From an uncultured Tateyamaria sp. (GTDB taxonomy: Bacteria > Pseudomonadota > Alphaproteobacteria > Rhodobacterales > Rhodobacteraceae), in contig NZ_CANLVZ010000006.1 in NCBI RefSeq assembly GCF_947494755.1, positions 1 through 64,000 of the forward strand: DNA of 64,000 nucleotides, written 5' to 3'. Positions 8,111 to 17,675 of the stretch are shown piece by piece; the stretch's first letter is position 1, and each line of letters opens with the position of its first letter. The position numbers were made by a program, and so were the translations under genes. Below the pieces are notes generated by a model, which worked only from the letters and a program-made list of their open reading frames with translations, was not told the origin of the DNA and searched no databases.

Positions 8111-9418
8111 TCAGAACCCGTCGCTGAGGATCGACGGTTCGCGCCGCGCCGCGCATCCGGCGACCGGACAAATCCGGCAGGCGGCTCCGATTTCGGTGGA
8201 GGGGGTGCCTTCGTTTCGGGCGGCGTTCGGCACACGCACAATCAGCATCGTGGCCTCGATCAGCGGGGGCACGTTCAGCACAACCCGGCCCATCGGTTGG
8301 GCCGTGGCATAGCAATCAAACACCGCATCTGCGCGCCCGGCCATGCGGACACGCTGGTGCACCACCTGCCCCGCCTGGCCCAAGCCATGAAACAGCGGCC
8401 ACAGCGGGCAGGCCGCCCCGAACCGGGGGATCGTGAACCCCTCGATCGCTTTGCGAAACAACAGGCTGCCCGACCGGTCCGACACCACAAGGCCGCAGCC
8501 ATATTCGGGCACTGACGCAAGGCGACGCATGATCCGCGCAATCGAGACCCCGAACTTTTCCGACAACTCGATCGGGTCGGTGATATTGGCCGCCAGCGCG
8601 GCGCGCAAATCCGACATGGCAACCCGCGTGCTGTCTGCCTTGAGGCGGGTCAGAATACCGACGGCGATGTGACGCGATGCATGGGACGACAATTCGGGGG
8701 CGGCGGCGATCAGCGCGGAGACATCCGTGTGCCCCTCTTCCAACGCGTCAAAGCTGTAGTCATGGGCGACCAGAAACGCCTCTACCTCTTCCTGGGGCGA
8801 ACTGGTCGAGGCCGCCTCGCCGGTTTCGGCATCCAGAAATCCGACGAGGGTTTTGGAACTTTCCGCAAGGCGACGGCTGTCGGCATCAATATTGGCATGA
8901 AAGCGGTCGCGCCATTCCGGAGCGATGTCCTTGTCCTCGGCCAGAATCGACGCGGTGGACCGGATCGAGGCGGCGGTGGACAGAACCTCGTGAACCGACG
9001 CGGCAAGGGCCGGGTCATGGGCCAGCCGGTCACTGAGGGATTCCACCGTACGCTCAAGTCCGGCGATCTTGCGATGGGCCGCCGCCAACGCCTCGGCCCA
9101 GCCGGGAAAGCGGCCCGCGAATTCCTCGGCGCGCATCGCTTCGGCTTCGGGCATGGGGGTGCCTTCGCCCGCATCCCGCAGGGCCGCGATCAGGGCGGCC
9201 TCGGCCCCTTCAGTCAGGGCAGAGGCCTCAACTGCGAGCGCCTGTGCAATGTCGAGGAGCAGCTTGCCCCCGATTCTGCGGCGGTTGTGTTCGATGAGGT
9301 TCAGATACGAGGCGGAAATGCCGATCTGACGGGCCAGATCAGACTGCTTATAGCCTGCCATCACGCGGCGTTCGCGGATGCGGGTGCCGGTCAGTGCCTC
9401 ACGGGCCATAGGCTGCAT
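8111..9418 (-). CDS. XRE-family regulator with DUF2083 domain (ScfR-like)
   Basis: 435-aa regulator. Residues about 14-68 are an XRE helix-turn-helix ('KQSDLARQIGISASYLNLIE'). The middle has an IrrE/M78-like region. The C-terminal DUF2083 (short-chain fatty acyl regulator) domain ends with the Cys pattern CRICPVAGCAARRE. Family members such as RamB/ScfR sense acyl-CoA or C2/C3 metabolism. It is divergent from the HAAT operon starting at 9644, which is the obvious regulatory target. ATG at 9418 or 9409 could be used. The upstream 225 bp is AT-rich and includes the palindrome TTGCGCAA at 9537-9544, a possible but unproven operator. Confidence 0.88.
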   Translation of the reverse strand: MQPMAREALTGTRIRERRVMAGYKQSDLARQIGISASYLNLIEHNRRRIGGKLLLDIAQALAVEASALTEGAEAALIAALRDAGEGTPMPEAEAMRAEEFAGRFPGWAEALAAAHRKIAGLERTVESLSDRLAHDPALAASVHEVLSTAASIRSTASILAEDKDIAPEWRDRFHANIDADSRRLAESSKTLVGFLDAETGEAASTSSPQEEVEAFLVAHDYSFDALEEGHTDVSALIAAAPELSSHASRHIAVGILTRLKADSTRVAMSDLRAALAANITDPIELSEKFGVSIARIMRRLASVPEYGCGLVVSDRSGSLLFRKAIEGFTIPRFGAACPLWPLFHGLGQAGQVVHQRVRMAGRADAVFDCYATAQPMGRVVLNVPPLIEATMLIVRVPNAARNEGTPSTEIGAACRICPVAGCAARREPSILSDGF

Positions 9419-9643
9419 CCCTTGGTTTCATGTTCCATTTCAACGCGTTTCTGCGGTGCAACATAATAAATTTTACAACTCGCGCCGCAGCCTTGTCGAT
9501 ATATTTACAAAATAATCGTGAGAAACAAGGGGTTTATTGCGCAATTTTCGAAAACCGGGGCATAACTAATTTGCATCAAAAGGTGCCGCGCACCCCTGCC
9601 CGAAGAAGCAAGGAGGCGCATTTCAACATTTGGGAGGATATTT

Positions 9644-10984
9644 ATGTCCAAGATGAACCTGACACGTCGTGGCGTGATCCAAACCGGCGCAGTGGCCGGT
9701 GCTGCTGGTCTCACGTTGCCAACGTATCTGCGCGCGGACGGCCATTCGGGCTTTACCAACGCGCCCGAAGGCAGCTCGGTCACACTGGGTTTCAACGTGC
9801 CACAAACCGGCCCCTACGCCGATGAGGGCGCGGACGAATTGCGCGCCTATGAGCTGGCGGTCGAGCACCTGAACGGTGGCGGCGATGGTGGCCTGATGAA
9901 CACCTTCTCGTCCAAGGCCCTGCAAGGCAACGGTATTCTGGGCAAAAAAGTCGAATACGTCACAGGTGACACGCAAACGAAATCGGATGCGGCCCGCGCC
10001 TCGGCCCGCTCGATGATCGAAAAGGACGGAGCCGTGATGATCACGGGAGGTTCGTCCTCGGGTGTGGCTGTGGCCGTGCAAGCGCTGTGCCAGGAGGCGG
10101 GCGTCATCTTCATGGCGGGTCTGACCCACTCCAACGACACCACCGGCAAGGACAAGAAGGCCAACGGCTTCCGCCACTTCTTCAACTCCTACATGTCCGG
10201 TGCGGCGCTGGCACCGATCCTGGCCAACAACTACGGCACGGACCGCAAGGCCTACCACCTGACAGCCGATTACAACTGGGGCTACACCACCGAAGAAGCG
10301 GTGCGGACCTCGACCGAAGCGATGGGGTGGGAAACTGTTGCGGCTGTGAAAACACCGCTGACACAGACCGACTTCTCCTCCTACATCGCGCCGGTTCTGC
10401 AATCGGGTGCGGACGTTCTGGTGCTGAACCACTACGGCGGCAACATGGTCAACTCGCTGACCAACGCGGTGCAGTTCGGTCTGCGCGACAAGCAGGTGAA
10501 CGGCAAGAACTTCGAGATCGTCGTGCCGCTCTACTCTCGCCTGATGGCCAAGGGTGCGGGCGCAAACGTCAAAGGCATCTTCGGGTCCACCAACTGGCAC
10601 TGGTCGCTGCAGGACGAAGGCTCCAAGGCGTTCGTGCAATCCTTCGGCACCAAATACGGCTTCCCGCCCAGCCAGGCGGCGCACACCTGCTACGTTCAGG
10701 CGCTGCTTTATGCGGATGCGGTGGAACGGGCCGGGTCGTTCAACCCCTGTGCGGTTGGCGAAGCGCTTGAGGACTTCGAATTCGACGGCATGGGCAACGG
10801 CCCAACGCTCTATCGCGGCGAAGACCACCAGTGCTTCAAGGACGTGCTGGTCGTGAAAGGGAAAGAGAACCCGACATCCGAGTTCGACCTTCTCGAAATC
10901 GTGGAAGTCACGCCCACCAGCCAGGTCACGTATGACGCGTCGATCTTCGGCGGTGAGCTGGGGGCCTGCAACCCAGGCGCCTAA
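9644..10984 (+). CDS. HAAT-family ABC transporter substrate-binding protein (Tat signal)
   Basis: 446-aa periplasmic binding protein of the Leu/Ile/Val-type (Peripla_BP_6) family. The N terminus has a twin-arginine signal (LTRRGVIQTG, then a hydrophobic Ala/Gly run). Characteristic lines are 'FNVPQTGPYADEGADE' and 'MITGGSSSGVAVAVQALC'. It heads an operon with two permeases and two ATPases. The ligand is not determined by sequence; related proteins bind amino acids, short-chain amides, urea or aromatic acids. The divergent ScfR-like regulator hints at a short-chain acyl or carboxylate compound. A small hairpin repeat follows the stop. Confidence 0.92.
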   Translation: MSKMNLTRRGVIQTGAVAGAAGLTLPTYLRADGHSGFTNAPEGSSVTLGFNVPQTGPYADEGADELRAYELAVEHLNGGGDGGLMNTFSSKALQGNGILGKKVEYVTGDTQTKSDAARASARSMIEKDGAVMITGGSSSGVAVAVQALCQEAGVIFMAGLTHSNDTTGKDKKANGFRHFFNSYMSGAALAPILANNYGTDRKAYHLTADYNWGYTTEEAVRTSTEAMGWETVAAVKTPLTQTDFSSYIAPVLQSGADVLVLNHYGGNMVNSLTNAVQFGLRDKQVNGKNFEIVVPLYSRLMAKGAGANVKGIFGSTNWHWSLQDEGSKAFVQSFGTKYGFPPSQAAHTCYVQALLYADAVERAGSFNPCAVGEALEDFEFDGMGNGPTLYRGEDHQCFKDVLVVKGKENPTSEFDLLEIVEVTPTSQVTYDASIFGGELGACNPGA

Positions 10985-11002
10985 GCGGCTCGCAACAAGA
11001 TC

Positions 11003-11028
11003 GGGGTGGGCAGGATTGCCCACCCTAC
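11003..11028. repeat. Palindromic intergenic hairpin (GGGTGGGCA / TGCCCACCC)
   Basis: Nine-base arms (11004-11012 and 11017-11025) around a GGAT loop, followed by TAC. It lies between the binding-protein gene and livH, where a stem-loop commonly lowers downstream expression relative to the binding protein. It resembles, but is not identical to, the ACA-loop repeats at 14097, 14138 and 19298: it shares the GTA-plus-G-rich outer edge but has a different loop. Confidence 0.7.
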
Positions 11029-11083
11029 CCTGCCCCGGCGCGCGCTGGTGTGGCACCTCTTGCTCAAACCAAAGGTCTGTCCG

Positions 11084-12115
11084 ATGGAAGCGATCATCCT
11101 TCAAGTTCTCAACGGGCTCGACAAGGGCTCTGCTTATGCGCTGATTGCGCTTGGCCTTACGCTCATCTTCGGCACCTTGGGGGTCGTCAATTTTGCCCAC
11201 GGCGCGCTGTTCATGATCGGCGCATTCTGTGCGGTGACACTCAGCCGGATCATTTCGCTGAGCCACGAGGTGGTGGACGAGACCCAGACCGACTTTCTCG
11301 GCAATCCGCTGAAGGTGGAAGTGCCCTATGTCTATGACTGGTTCGGGCAGGCCGCCGGCGATACGATCATCGACTGGGCCGTGCCTTTGTCGATCATCTT
11401 CGCAATCCCCGTCATGGTCGCCATCGGCGTTCTGATGGAACGCGGGCTGATCAAGCACTTCTACAAGCGCCCCCACGCGGACCAGATCCTTGTGACCTTC
11501 GGCCTTGCCATCGTTCTGCAAGAAATCATCAAATACTATTACGGTGCCAACCCGATCCCGACCCCTGCCCCTTCGGCTTTTGTGGGGTCGTTCGATTTCG
11601 GCATCATGCTCGGGTTCGAGCCCAACCAGATCATCTATCCCTACTGGCGGATCATCTATTTCGGCTTTGCGGCGATCATCATCGGTGCGGTCTTTGCCTT
11701 CCTGCAATTCACCACCTTCGGGATGGTTGTGCGCGCCGGCATGGCAGACCGCGAGACGGTGCAACTGCTCGGCATCAATATCGACCGCCGCTTTACGCTG
11801 ATGTTCGGGATTGCGGCGGCCGTCGCGGGACTGGCGGGGGTCATGTATACGCCGATCAACTCGCCCAATTATCACATGGGCATGGACTTTCTGGTGCTGT
11901 CCTTCGTGGTGGTCGTTGTGGGCGGCATGGGCTCTTTGCCCGGTGCGGTTGCGGCGGGCTTCCTCCTCGGCATCCTCGAAAGCTTTGCCTCGATGCGCGA
12001 AGTGCTGAACGTGCTGCCCGGCCTCAACCAGATCATCATCTATCTCGTCGCAATCATCATTCTGTTGACCCGTCCCCGGGGCCTTATGGGCCGCAAGGGC
12101 GTGATGGAGGACTAA
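11084..12115 (+). CDS. livH: HAAT ABC transporter permease, LivH type
   Basis: 343-aa inner-membrane permease with about eight helices and the family start 'LQVLNGLDKGSAYALIALGLTLIFG' (in part), plus the 'NFAHGALFMIGAF' motif. It contains an insertion of about 70 residues after helix 2 that includes 'FLGNPLKVEVPYVYDWFGQ', which is longer than in E. coli LivH and typical of the urea/amide-like branch. ATG 11084 is preferred; the frame is open to 11006 but that would run through the repeat. The gene is followed 3 bp later by livM. Confidence 0.9.
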   Translation: MEAIILQVLNGLDKGSAYALIALGLTLIFGTLGVVNFAHGALFMIGAFCAVTLSRIISLSHEVVDETQTDFLGNPLKVEVPYVYDWFGQAAGDTIIDWAVPLSIIFAIPVMVAIGVLMERGLIKHFYKRPHADQILVTFGLAIVLQEIIKYYYGANPIPTPAPSAFVGSFDFGIMLGFEPNQIIYPYWRIIYFGFAAIIIGAVFAFLQFTTFGMVVRAGMADRETVQLLGINIDRRFTLMFGIAAAVAGLAGVMYTPINSPNYHMGMDFLVLSFVVVVVGGMGSLPGAVAAGFLLGILESFASMREVLNVLPGLNQIIIYLVAIIILLTRPRGLMGRKGVMED

Positions 12116-12118
12116 GCC

Positions 12119-13315
12119 ATGTTCGGACTTGAAGCCAAAGACTTTCGCCTTCTGCTGCTGGTCGCTTTGCTGACCATGGCCGCGCCCTTCATCCTCAACC
12201 CCTTCCCGGTCGATTCCGGCATGGCCCAGTTCAACGCGGGCTACCCGGACCTGATGCAGCGCTTCGTGATCTTCGGGATCTTCGCGATCGGGTTCAACAT
12301 CCTGTTTGGGCTGACGGGGTATCTGTCCTTCGGGCACGCAGCTTTCCTGGGTGTCGGCTCCTATGCGGCGATGTGGATGATGAAGCTGCTGACGATGAAC
12401 GTGATCCCCGGCATTCTGGTGTCGGTCGTCGTGGCCGGTATCTTCAGCCTCGCGGTGGGCTGGATCAGCCTGCGCCGCTCGGGCATCTACTTTTCGATCC
12501 TCACGCTGGCCTTTGCGCAAATGTCCTATTCACTGGCCTATTCGGTGCTGACACCGATCACGGGTGGCGAAACGGGCCTGCAACCCAAGGTCACCGATCC
12601 GCGCATCCTGGATGCCGCGCTGACGGGCAACGCACCCAAAGCCAACCTCTTCGGCCTCGAGATGGGCAGCAGCACGGACCTCGTCATGGGCGGATGGGTC
12701 TTCACCTTCAATGTGGGCTACTACGTGGCGGCTGTGGTGATGATCTTTGCCTTTTACATGTCGATCCGCATCTTCCGCTCGCCCTTTGGCATGATGCTGC
12801 GGGCGGTGAAATCCAACCAGCAGCGGCTGAACTATACCGGGCTCAACGCCAAACCCTACACGCTGGCGGCCTTCGTGATCTCGGGCATGTATGCCGGGCT
12901 TGCGGGCGGGCTGATGGTCGCGATGGACACGCAAGTGGGGGCCGAACGGATGTTCTGGACCGCCTCGGGCGAAGTGGTCCTGATGTCGATTCTGGGCGGC
13001 GTGGGCACGCTGATCGGGCCGGTGCTGGGCGCGGGCGCGATCAAGTACATGGAAAACATCCTGTCCAAGATCAACAAGGATATCCTCTATGAATGGTTCG
13101 CCTTCCTGCCCGATGGCTTGCAGGACTTCGTCATCACACTGGTCTATCCCTTCATCGGCAAAGGCTGGCACCTGACCCTCGGGCTGATCTTTATGGCCGT
13201 CGTCATCTTCCTGCCCGGCGGGCTGGTCGAGGGCGGACAGCGGATCGCGGCAATGTTCAAGCGCAAGAAGCCATCCGACAACACGCCTGACGGCAAAACC
13301 ACACCTGCGGAATAA
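12119..13315 (+). CDS. livM: HAAT ABC transporter permease, LivM type
   Basis: 398-aa permease with the LivM core '[25 protein letters not shown]' split across about residues 60-85 and the cytosolic '[17 protein letters not shown]' coupling loop. The charged C-terminal tail (KRKKPSDNT) is cytosolic. Spacing of 3 bp from livH and 14 bp to livG places it in one transcript. Substrate specificity is set by the binding protein, not by this subunit. Confidence 0.9.
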   Translation: MFGLEAKDFRLLLLVALLTMAAPFILNPFPVDSGMAQFNAGYPDLMQRFVIFGIFAIGFNILFGLTGYLSFGHAAFLGVGSYAAMWMMKLLTMNVIPGILVSVVVAGIFSLAVGWISLRRSGIYFSILTLAFAQMSYSLAYSVLTPITGGETGLQPKVTDPRILDAALTGNAPKANLFGLEMGSSTDLVMGGWVFTFNVGYYVAAVVMIFAFYMSIRIFRSPFGMMLRAVKSNQQRLNYTGLNAKPYTLAAFVISGMYAGLAGGLMVAMDTQVGAERMFWTASGEVVLMSILGGVGTLIGPVLGAGAIKYMENILSKINKDILYEWFAFLPDGLQDFVITLVYPFIGKGWHLTLGLIFMAVVIFLPGGLVEGGQRIAAMFKRKKPSDNTPDGKTTPAE

Positions 13316-13329
13316 GAGGGGGAACGATC

Positions 13330-14094
13330 ATGGGAATTCTCGACGTCAAAGGTGTCGGCAAACGGTTCGGCGGGCTTCAGGCCCTTGGGGACGTGAATCT
13401 GAGCGTGGCGGAAAACTCGGTCCACGCGATCATTGGACCCAACGGGGCGGGCAAGTCCACACTGCTCAACTGTCTTGTGGGCAAGCTGATCCCCGACACA
13501 GGGTCCGTCATGTTCGACGGTCAATCCGTGCTGGGGCGCAAACCCTACGAGATCAACCAGATGGGTATTTCCCGTGTGTTCCAGACACCGGAAATCTTCG
13601 GCGATCTGACCGTGATGGAAAACATGCTGATCCCCTGTTTTGCCAAACGGGACGGGGCATTCACACCCAACGCCTATGCCGCGATGCGCAAGGACACCGA
13701 AATGCTCGACCGGGCTGGTCACATGCTCGAAGAGATGAACATGGCCGACAAGCGGCACATGCATGCCGCGTCCCTGTCGCGCGGCGACAAACGGCGACTC
13801 GAGATCGGGATGTGCCTGTCACAGGAACCACGCCTGTTGCTGCTGGACGAACCCACAGCCGGGATGGCGCGGGCGGATACGAACAACACCATCGATCTGC
13901 TCAAACAGATCAAGGATGACCGGGACATCACCATCGCCATCATCGAACACGACATGCATGTGGTGTTTTCACTGGCCGAAAGGATCACGGTGCTGGCGCA
14001 GGGCACGCCGCTGGTCGAAGACACGCCGGACAAGATCAAGGGCCACCCCAAGGTGCGCGAAGCCTACTTGGGCGAATCCCAGGACGCCGCCTGA
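13330..14094 (+). CDS. livG: HAAT ABC transporter ATP-binding protein, LivG type
   Basis: 254-aa ATPase. Walker A is GPNGAGKST near residue 38. The signature region reads LSRGDKRRLEIGMCL (variant of LSGGQ, with RGD in place of GGQ). Walker B is LLLLDEPTAGM, and a switch His is in IEHDMHVVF. LivG-type ATPases carry the extended 'PEIFGDLTVMENM' segment, also present. A GGGGGAA ribosome site precedes ATG 13330. Two hairpin repeats separate it from livF. Confidence 0.9.
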   Translation: MGILDVKGVGKRFGGLQALGDVNLSVAENSVHAIIGPNGAGKSTLLNCLVGKLIPDTGSVMFDGQSVLGRKPYEINQMGISRVFQTPEIFGDLTVMENMLIPCFAKRDGAFTPNAYAAMRKDTEMLDRAGHMLEEMNMADKRHMHAASLSRGDKRRLEIGMCLSQEPRLLLLDEPTAGMARADTNNTIDLLKQIKDDRDITIAIIEHDMHVVFSLAERITVLAQGTPLVEDTPDKIKGHPKVREAYLGESQDAA

Positions 14095-14096
14095 CG

Positions 14097-14122
14097 CGGG
14101 CGGGCGACACGCCCGCCTTACG
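14097..14122 (+). repeat. Hairpin repeat, ACA loop, CGCC-TTACG flank (copy 1)
   Basis: Structure: GGCG-GGCG, loop ACA, CGCC-CGCC, then TTACG. It lies 3 bp after the livG stop. Compared with the copies at 14138 and 19298, the inner four stem bases differ but still pair, while the outer GGCG/CGCC pairs, the ACA loop and the TTACG flank are kept. Confidence 0.8.
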
Positions 14123-14137
14123 AAGACCAACACAAAC

Positions 14138-14164
14138 GTAAGGCGGAGGTGTCCTCCGCCTTAC
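14138..14164 (-). repeat. Hairpin repeat, ACA loop, CGCC-TTAC flank (copy 2)
   Basis: A perfect 12-bp inverted repeat (14138-14149 and 14153-14164) around a 3-base loop. On the minus strand it reads GTAA-GGCG-GAGG, loop ACA, CCTC-CGCC-TTAC. It is the most complete copy, showing that the outer GTAA/TTAC can also pair. It sits 16 bp after copy 1, in opposite orientation, between livG and livF. Confidence 0.85.
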
Positions 14165-14189
14165 CGCGCCACCAAGCGAGGACACGACC

Positions 14190-14945
14190 ATGAACGTCAA
14201 ACCATCCTTCGAAAAAGGCATCAACCACGCCGCCACCGCCCCGGCCTTTTTGTCGGTCTGGGATATGCACGCCTATTACGGCGAAAGCTACATTGTGCAG
14301 GGCATAAGCTTTAACGTGCACGAAGGAGAGATCCTCGCCCTTCTGGGCCGCAACGGAGCGGGCAAGACCTCGACCTTGCGCTCCATCGCGCGTATTGGCG
14401 ATCCGGAAGTGACTCAAGGCGAAATCTGGCTCGATCACCAGCCGCTGCACAACATGTCCAGCCATGAAGCGGCCCAGCTTGGCCTCGGCCTCGTACCCGA
14501 AGACCGGCGCATCATCCCCGGCCTCACGGTCGAGGAAAACCTCAAGCTTGCCCAGATCGCGCCCCCCATCGGCTGGTCGATCGAGCGCCTCTATGATCTG
14601 TTCCCCCGCCTTGGCGAGCGACGCATGCAAGAGGGCACAACGCTGTCGGGCGGCGAGCAACAGATGCTCTCCATCGCACGCGCCCTGGCCCGCGACATCA
14701 AGGTGCTGCTGCTGGACGAACCCTATGAGGGGTTGGCCCCGGTGATCGTGGACGAGATCGAAAAGACGCTTGGGATCATCAAGGAACAGGGGATCACCAC
14801 CATCATCGTGGAACAAAACGCCGTGCGCGCCCTGCAACTGGCGGACCGGGCCGTGATCCTCGACACCGGCGGGATCGTTTTTGACGGCACCGCCGCCGAA
14901 GTGCTGGAAAACGAAGAACTGCGGTCCGAATACCTGGCCATCTGA
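14190..14945 (+). CDS. livF: HAAT ABC transporter ATP-binding protein, LivF type
   Basis: 251-aa ATPase with Walker [10 protein letters not shown], signature [15 protein letters not shown], Walker [14 protein letters not shown] and the family block '[19 protein letters not shown]'. The N terminus carries about 20 extra residues before the usual LivF start. It closes the operon that began at 9644; a strong terminator follows 25 bp downstream. The preceding GAGGAC is the likely ribosome site. Confidence 0.9.
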   Translation: MNVKPSFEKGINHAATAPAFLSVWDMHAYYGESYIVQGISFNVHEGEILALLGRNGAGKTSTLRSIARIGDPEVTQGEIWLDHQPLHNMSSHEAAQLGLGLVPEDRRIIPGLTVEENLKLAQIAPPIGWSIERLYDLFPRLGERRMQEGTTLSGGEQQMLSIARALARDIKVLLLDEPYEGLAPVIVDEIEKTLGIIKEQGITTIIVEQNAVRALQLADRAVILDTGGIVFDGTAAEVLENEELRSEYLAI

Positions 14946-14969
14946 ACCCGATTTCACGCACGAAACACA

Positions 14970-14996
14970 AATCCGGTCCCAAGGGGCCGGATTTTT
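14970..14996 (+). terminator. Rho-independent terminator of the first HAAT operon
   Basis: Arms AATCCGGTCCC (14970-14980) and GGGGCCGGATT close over a tiny AA loop with one G-T pair and run into TTTTT. It lies 25 bp after livF and before the accB promoter region. Confidence 0.88.
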
Positions 14997-15135
14997 GCGT
15001 TCCCCAAGCTCCACGCAGGCCAAAGAACCGGCTCAACTGCGCTTTTCACATCCAATTCCAGTCGCTATACAAAAGGCCGAGCATTGGCGCGTGCCCTTAC
15101 GGCAGGCAGCTACAAGCCATCTGTTGAGGACAAGA

Positions 15136-15630
15136 ATGACAAAAAAACCCCATGACGCGGACGTGGCCTTTATTCAGGCACTGGCCGAATTGCTGCGCGA
15201 GAACGACCTGACCGAGTTGCAGGTGAAACGGGAATATGGCGAAGATGACAGCCTGAACGTGCGCGTCTCTCGTCAGATCATTCAGCAGGTGTCAGCCCAG
15301 GTGGCCGCCCCTGCACCAGCCGCAGCACCCGCACCCGCGGCGACCGCAGCTCCGGCCGCGGCGGCTCCCGCAGCGCCCACCGATCCGGCCAGCGACCCCG
15401 GTGCCGTGACCTCGCCCATGGTCGGCACGATCTACATGCAGGCCGAGCCCGGCGCGCCCGCCTTTATCAAGGTTGGCCAACACGTGGGCGAAGGCGACAC
15501 CCTGCTCATCGTTGAGGCGATGAAAACCATGAACCACATCCCCGCCCCCCGCGCAGGCACCGTCAAACGCATCCTTGTGGATGACGGCGCTGCGGTCGAA
15601 TTTGGCGCACCTTTGGTGATCCTCGAATAA
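15136..15630 (+). CDS. accB: Acetyl-CoA carboxylase biotin carboxyl carrier protein
   Basis: 164-aa carrier subunit of acetyl-CoA carboxylase, the first step of fatty-acid synthesis. The biotinyl domain at the C terminus has the biotinylation motif EAMKTM (Lys130), with '[19 protein letters not shown]' before it. An Ala/Pro-rich hinge spans about residues 55-85. The start ATG 15136 has GAGGA upstream; the open frame extends further 5' but into the intergenic region. It is followed 10 bp later by accC, the usual pair. Confidence 0.96.
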   Translation: MTKKPHDADVAFIQALAELLRENDLTELQVKREYGEDDSLNVRVSRQIIQQVSAQVAAPAPAAAPAPAATAAPAAAAPAAPTDPASDPGAVTSPMVGTIYMQAEPGAPAFIKVGQHVGEGDTLLIVEAMKTMNHIPAPRAGTVKRILVDDGAAVEFGAPLVILE

Positions 15631-15640
15631 GGGGCTGAGC

Positions 15641-16987
15641 ATGTTCAAGAAAATCCTGATTGCCAACCGCGGAGAGATTGCGCTGCGCGTCATCAGGGCT
15701 GCGCGCGAAATGGGCGTGGCCACGGTCGCGGTCCATTCCACAGCGGATGCGGACGCCATGCATGTGCGTATGGCCGACGAGTCCGTGTGCATCGGCCCGC
15801 CCGCCTCCCCGCAGTCCTATCTCAGCTTTCCGGCGATCATTTCGGCCTGCGAAATCACCGGGGCCGAGGCGATCCACCCCGGCTATGGCTTCCTGTCCGA
15901 AAACGCGCAATTCGTGCAGATCGTCGAAGATCACGACCTGACCTTCATCGGCCCGACCGCCGAACATATCCGCGTCATGGGCGACAAGATCACCGCCAAG
16001 GACACGATGAAAGCGCTTGGCGTACCCTGCGTACCCGGCTCGGACGGCGGTGTCGCCACACTTGAAGAGGCGCAGGCGATCGGGGCCGAAATGGGCTATC
16101 CCGTCATCATCAAGGCGACTGCGGGCGGCGGTGGGCGCGGCATGAAAGTGGCCGAAACGGCGGCAGACATGGAACGCGCGTTCATGACCGCACGGGCCGA
16201 GGGCAAATCGAACTTCGGCAATGACGAAGTCTATATCGAAAAGTACCTGACGACGCCGCGCCATATCGAAATCCAGGTCTTTGGCGACGGCAAGGGGCGC
16301 GCGGTCCACTTGGGCGAGCGCGACTGTTCGCTGCAACGCCGCCACCAGAAAGTGTTCGAAGAGGCCCCCGGCCCCAGCATCTCAGCCGAAGAACGGGCCG
16401 CCATCGGCAAGGTCTGCGCAGATGCGGTTGCCCGCATCAACTATATCGGCGCGGGCACCATCGAGTTCCTCTATGAAAACGGCGAATTCTATTTCATCGA
16501 GATGAACACCCGCCTGCAGGTCGAACACCCCGTGACCGAGGCGATCTTTGACGTGGACCTTGTACGCGAACAAATCCGGGTGGCCTCGGGCATGGACATG
16601 TCGTTCACACAAGACGACCTCAAGATCCGCGGCCACGCCATCGAGGTGCGCATCAACGCCGAAAAGCTGCCGGAGTTCCGGCCCTGCCCCGGCAAGATCA
16701 CGCAATATCATGCGCCGGGCGGTCTGGGTGTGCGAATGGATTCCGCGCTCTATGACGGCTATTCCATCCCGCCCTATTACGACAGCCTGATCGGCAAACT
16801 GATTGTGCACGGACGTGACCGGTCCGAGGCGCTGGCCCGGCTCAACCGCGCGCTTGGCGAGTTGATCGTGGACGGGGTCGACACCACGGTGCCGCTGTTC
16901 CACGCGTTGCTGGCTGAAAAAGACGTGCACACCGGGGACTACAACATCCACTGGCTGGAAAAGTGGCTGGACGCACAGGCGGAGTGA
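15641..16987 (+). CDS. accC: Acetyl-CoA carboxylase biotin carboxylase subunit
   Basis: 448-aa ATP-grasp enzyme that carboxylates the biotin on AccB using ATP and bicarbonate. Visible motifs are the N-terminal '[17 protein letters not shown]', the ATP-binding glycine loop [10 protein letters not shown] at about 158-167, and the catalytic '[14 protein letters not shown]' at about 287-300. Length and sequence are fully typical. It is in the accB operon; the following aat starts 46 bp downstream. Confidence 0.97.
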   Translation: MFKKILIANRGEIALRVIRAAREMGVATVAVHSTADADAMHVRMADESVCIGPPASPQSYLSFPAIISACEITGAEAIHPGYGFLSENAQFVQIVEDHDLTFIGPTAEHIRVMGDKITAKDTMKALGVPCVPGSDGGVATLEEAQAIGAEMGYPVIIKATAGGGGRGMKVAETAADMERAFMTARAEGKSNFGNDEVYIEKYLTTPRHIEIQVFGDGKGRAVHLGERDCSLQRRHQKVFEEAPGPSISAEERAAIGKVCADAVARINYIGAGTIEFLYENGEFYFIEMNTRLQVEHPVTEAIFDVDLVREQIRVASGMDMSFTQDDLKIRGHAIEVRINAEKLPEFRPCPGKITQYHAPGGLGVRMDSALYDGYSIPPYYDSLIGKLIVHGRDRSEALARLNRALGELIVDGVDTTVPLFHALLAEKDVHTGDYNIHWLEKWLDAQAE

Positions 16988-17033
16988 CCGGAGGCGCCCG
17001 GCCCAAGCCTGTCTGGCAAGGCAACGGGATGAC

Positions 17034-17675
17034 ATGACAGAGCGGGTCCTGACCCCGGAACTGCTGCTGCAAGGCTACGCCTCGGGCATCTTTCCCATGG
17101 CAGAATCGCGTGATGATCCCGAGATTTTCTGGGTCGATCCCAAACTGCGTGGGGTGCTGCCGCTAGACGGCTTTCACATGTCGCGGTCGCTGATGCGCGA
17201 CATGCGGCGCACCGACTGGCGCTTGCAGACCAATACCGCGTTTGAGGCTGTGGTCGATGGCTGCGCCGACCGGATTGATACGTGGATCAACCCCGACATC
17301 CACCGCCTGTATCTGGAGTTGCACCAGATCGGCCACGCCCACTCCTTTGAAGTCTGGGACGAGGCGCGGTTGGTCGGCGGGGTCTACGGGGTGACGCTTG
17401 GCACCGCGTTTTTTGGGGAAAGCATGTTCTCGCGCGCCACCAACGGATCAAAAATGGCACTGGCGGCGGCGGTCGATCACCTGCTGCGCGCCAGATTCAC
17501 ATTATTTGACACCCAGTTCATCACGCCGCATCTGGCCAGCCTTGGGGCTATTGAAATCACCCGCGCCGCCTATCACCGGAAACTGGCGCAAGCCATGCGG
17601 CAGGAGGCTGCGTTCTCAAACGTGCCTCAGGCGACGCTTCAAGAGGTTGTGCAGCGGATGACCCAAACGTCGTAA
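17034..17675 (+). CDS. aat: Leucyl/phenylalanyl-tRNA-protein transferase
   Basis: 213-aa enzyme of the N-degron pathway. It adds Leu or Phe from aminoacyl-tRNA to proteins with N-terminal Arg or Lys, marking them for ClpS-ClpAP. Motifs: 'LLQGYASGIFPMAESRDDPEIFWVDP' in part, 'VGGVYGVTLG', 'FFGESMFSRATNGSKMAL' in part, and 'DTQFITPHLASLGA'. The accBC-aat order is common in this group. Its 3' end overlaps the convergent DUF2155 gene by 37 bp. Confidence 0.95.
   Translation: MTERVLTPELLLQGYASGIFPMAESRDDPEIFWVDPKLRGVLPLDGFHMSRSLMRDMRRTDWRLQTNTAFEAVVDGCADRIDTWINPDIHRLYLELHQIGHAHSFEVWDEARLVGGVYGVTLGTAFFGESMFSRATNGSKMALAAAVDHLLRARFTLFDTQFITPHLASLGAIEITRAAYHRKLAQAMRQEAAFSNVPQATLQEVVQRMTQTS

Noticed and set aside
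9537-9544. TTGCGCAA as operator of the ScfR-like regulator
   Set aside because: An 8-bp palindrome occurs by chance; no second copy in the region supports it. It is mentioned only as a possibility with the regulator gene.
9623-12520. Minus-strand frame of 965 codons opposite the HAAT genes
   Set aside because: Very His/Gln/Asp-rich product, antisense to recognised SBP and permease genes; an artefact of GC-rich codon bias.
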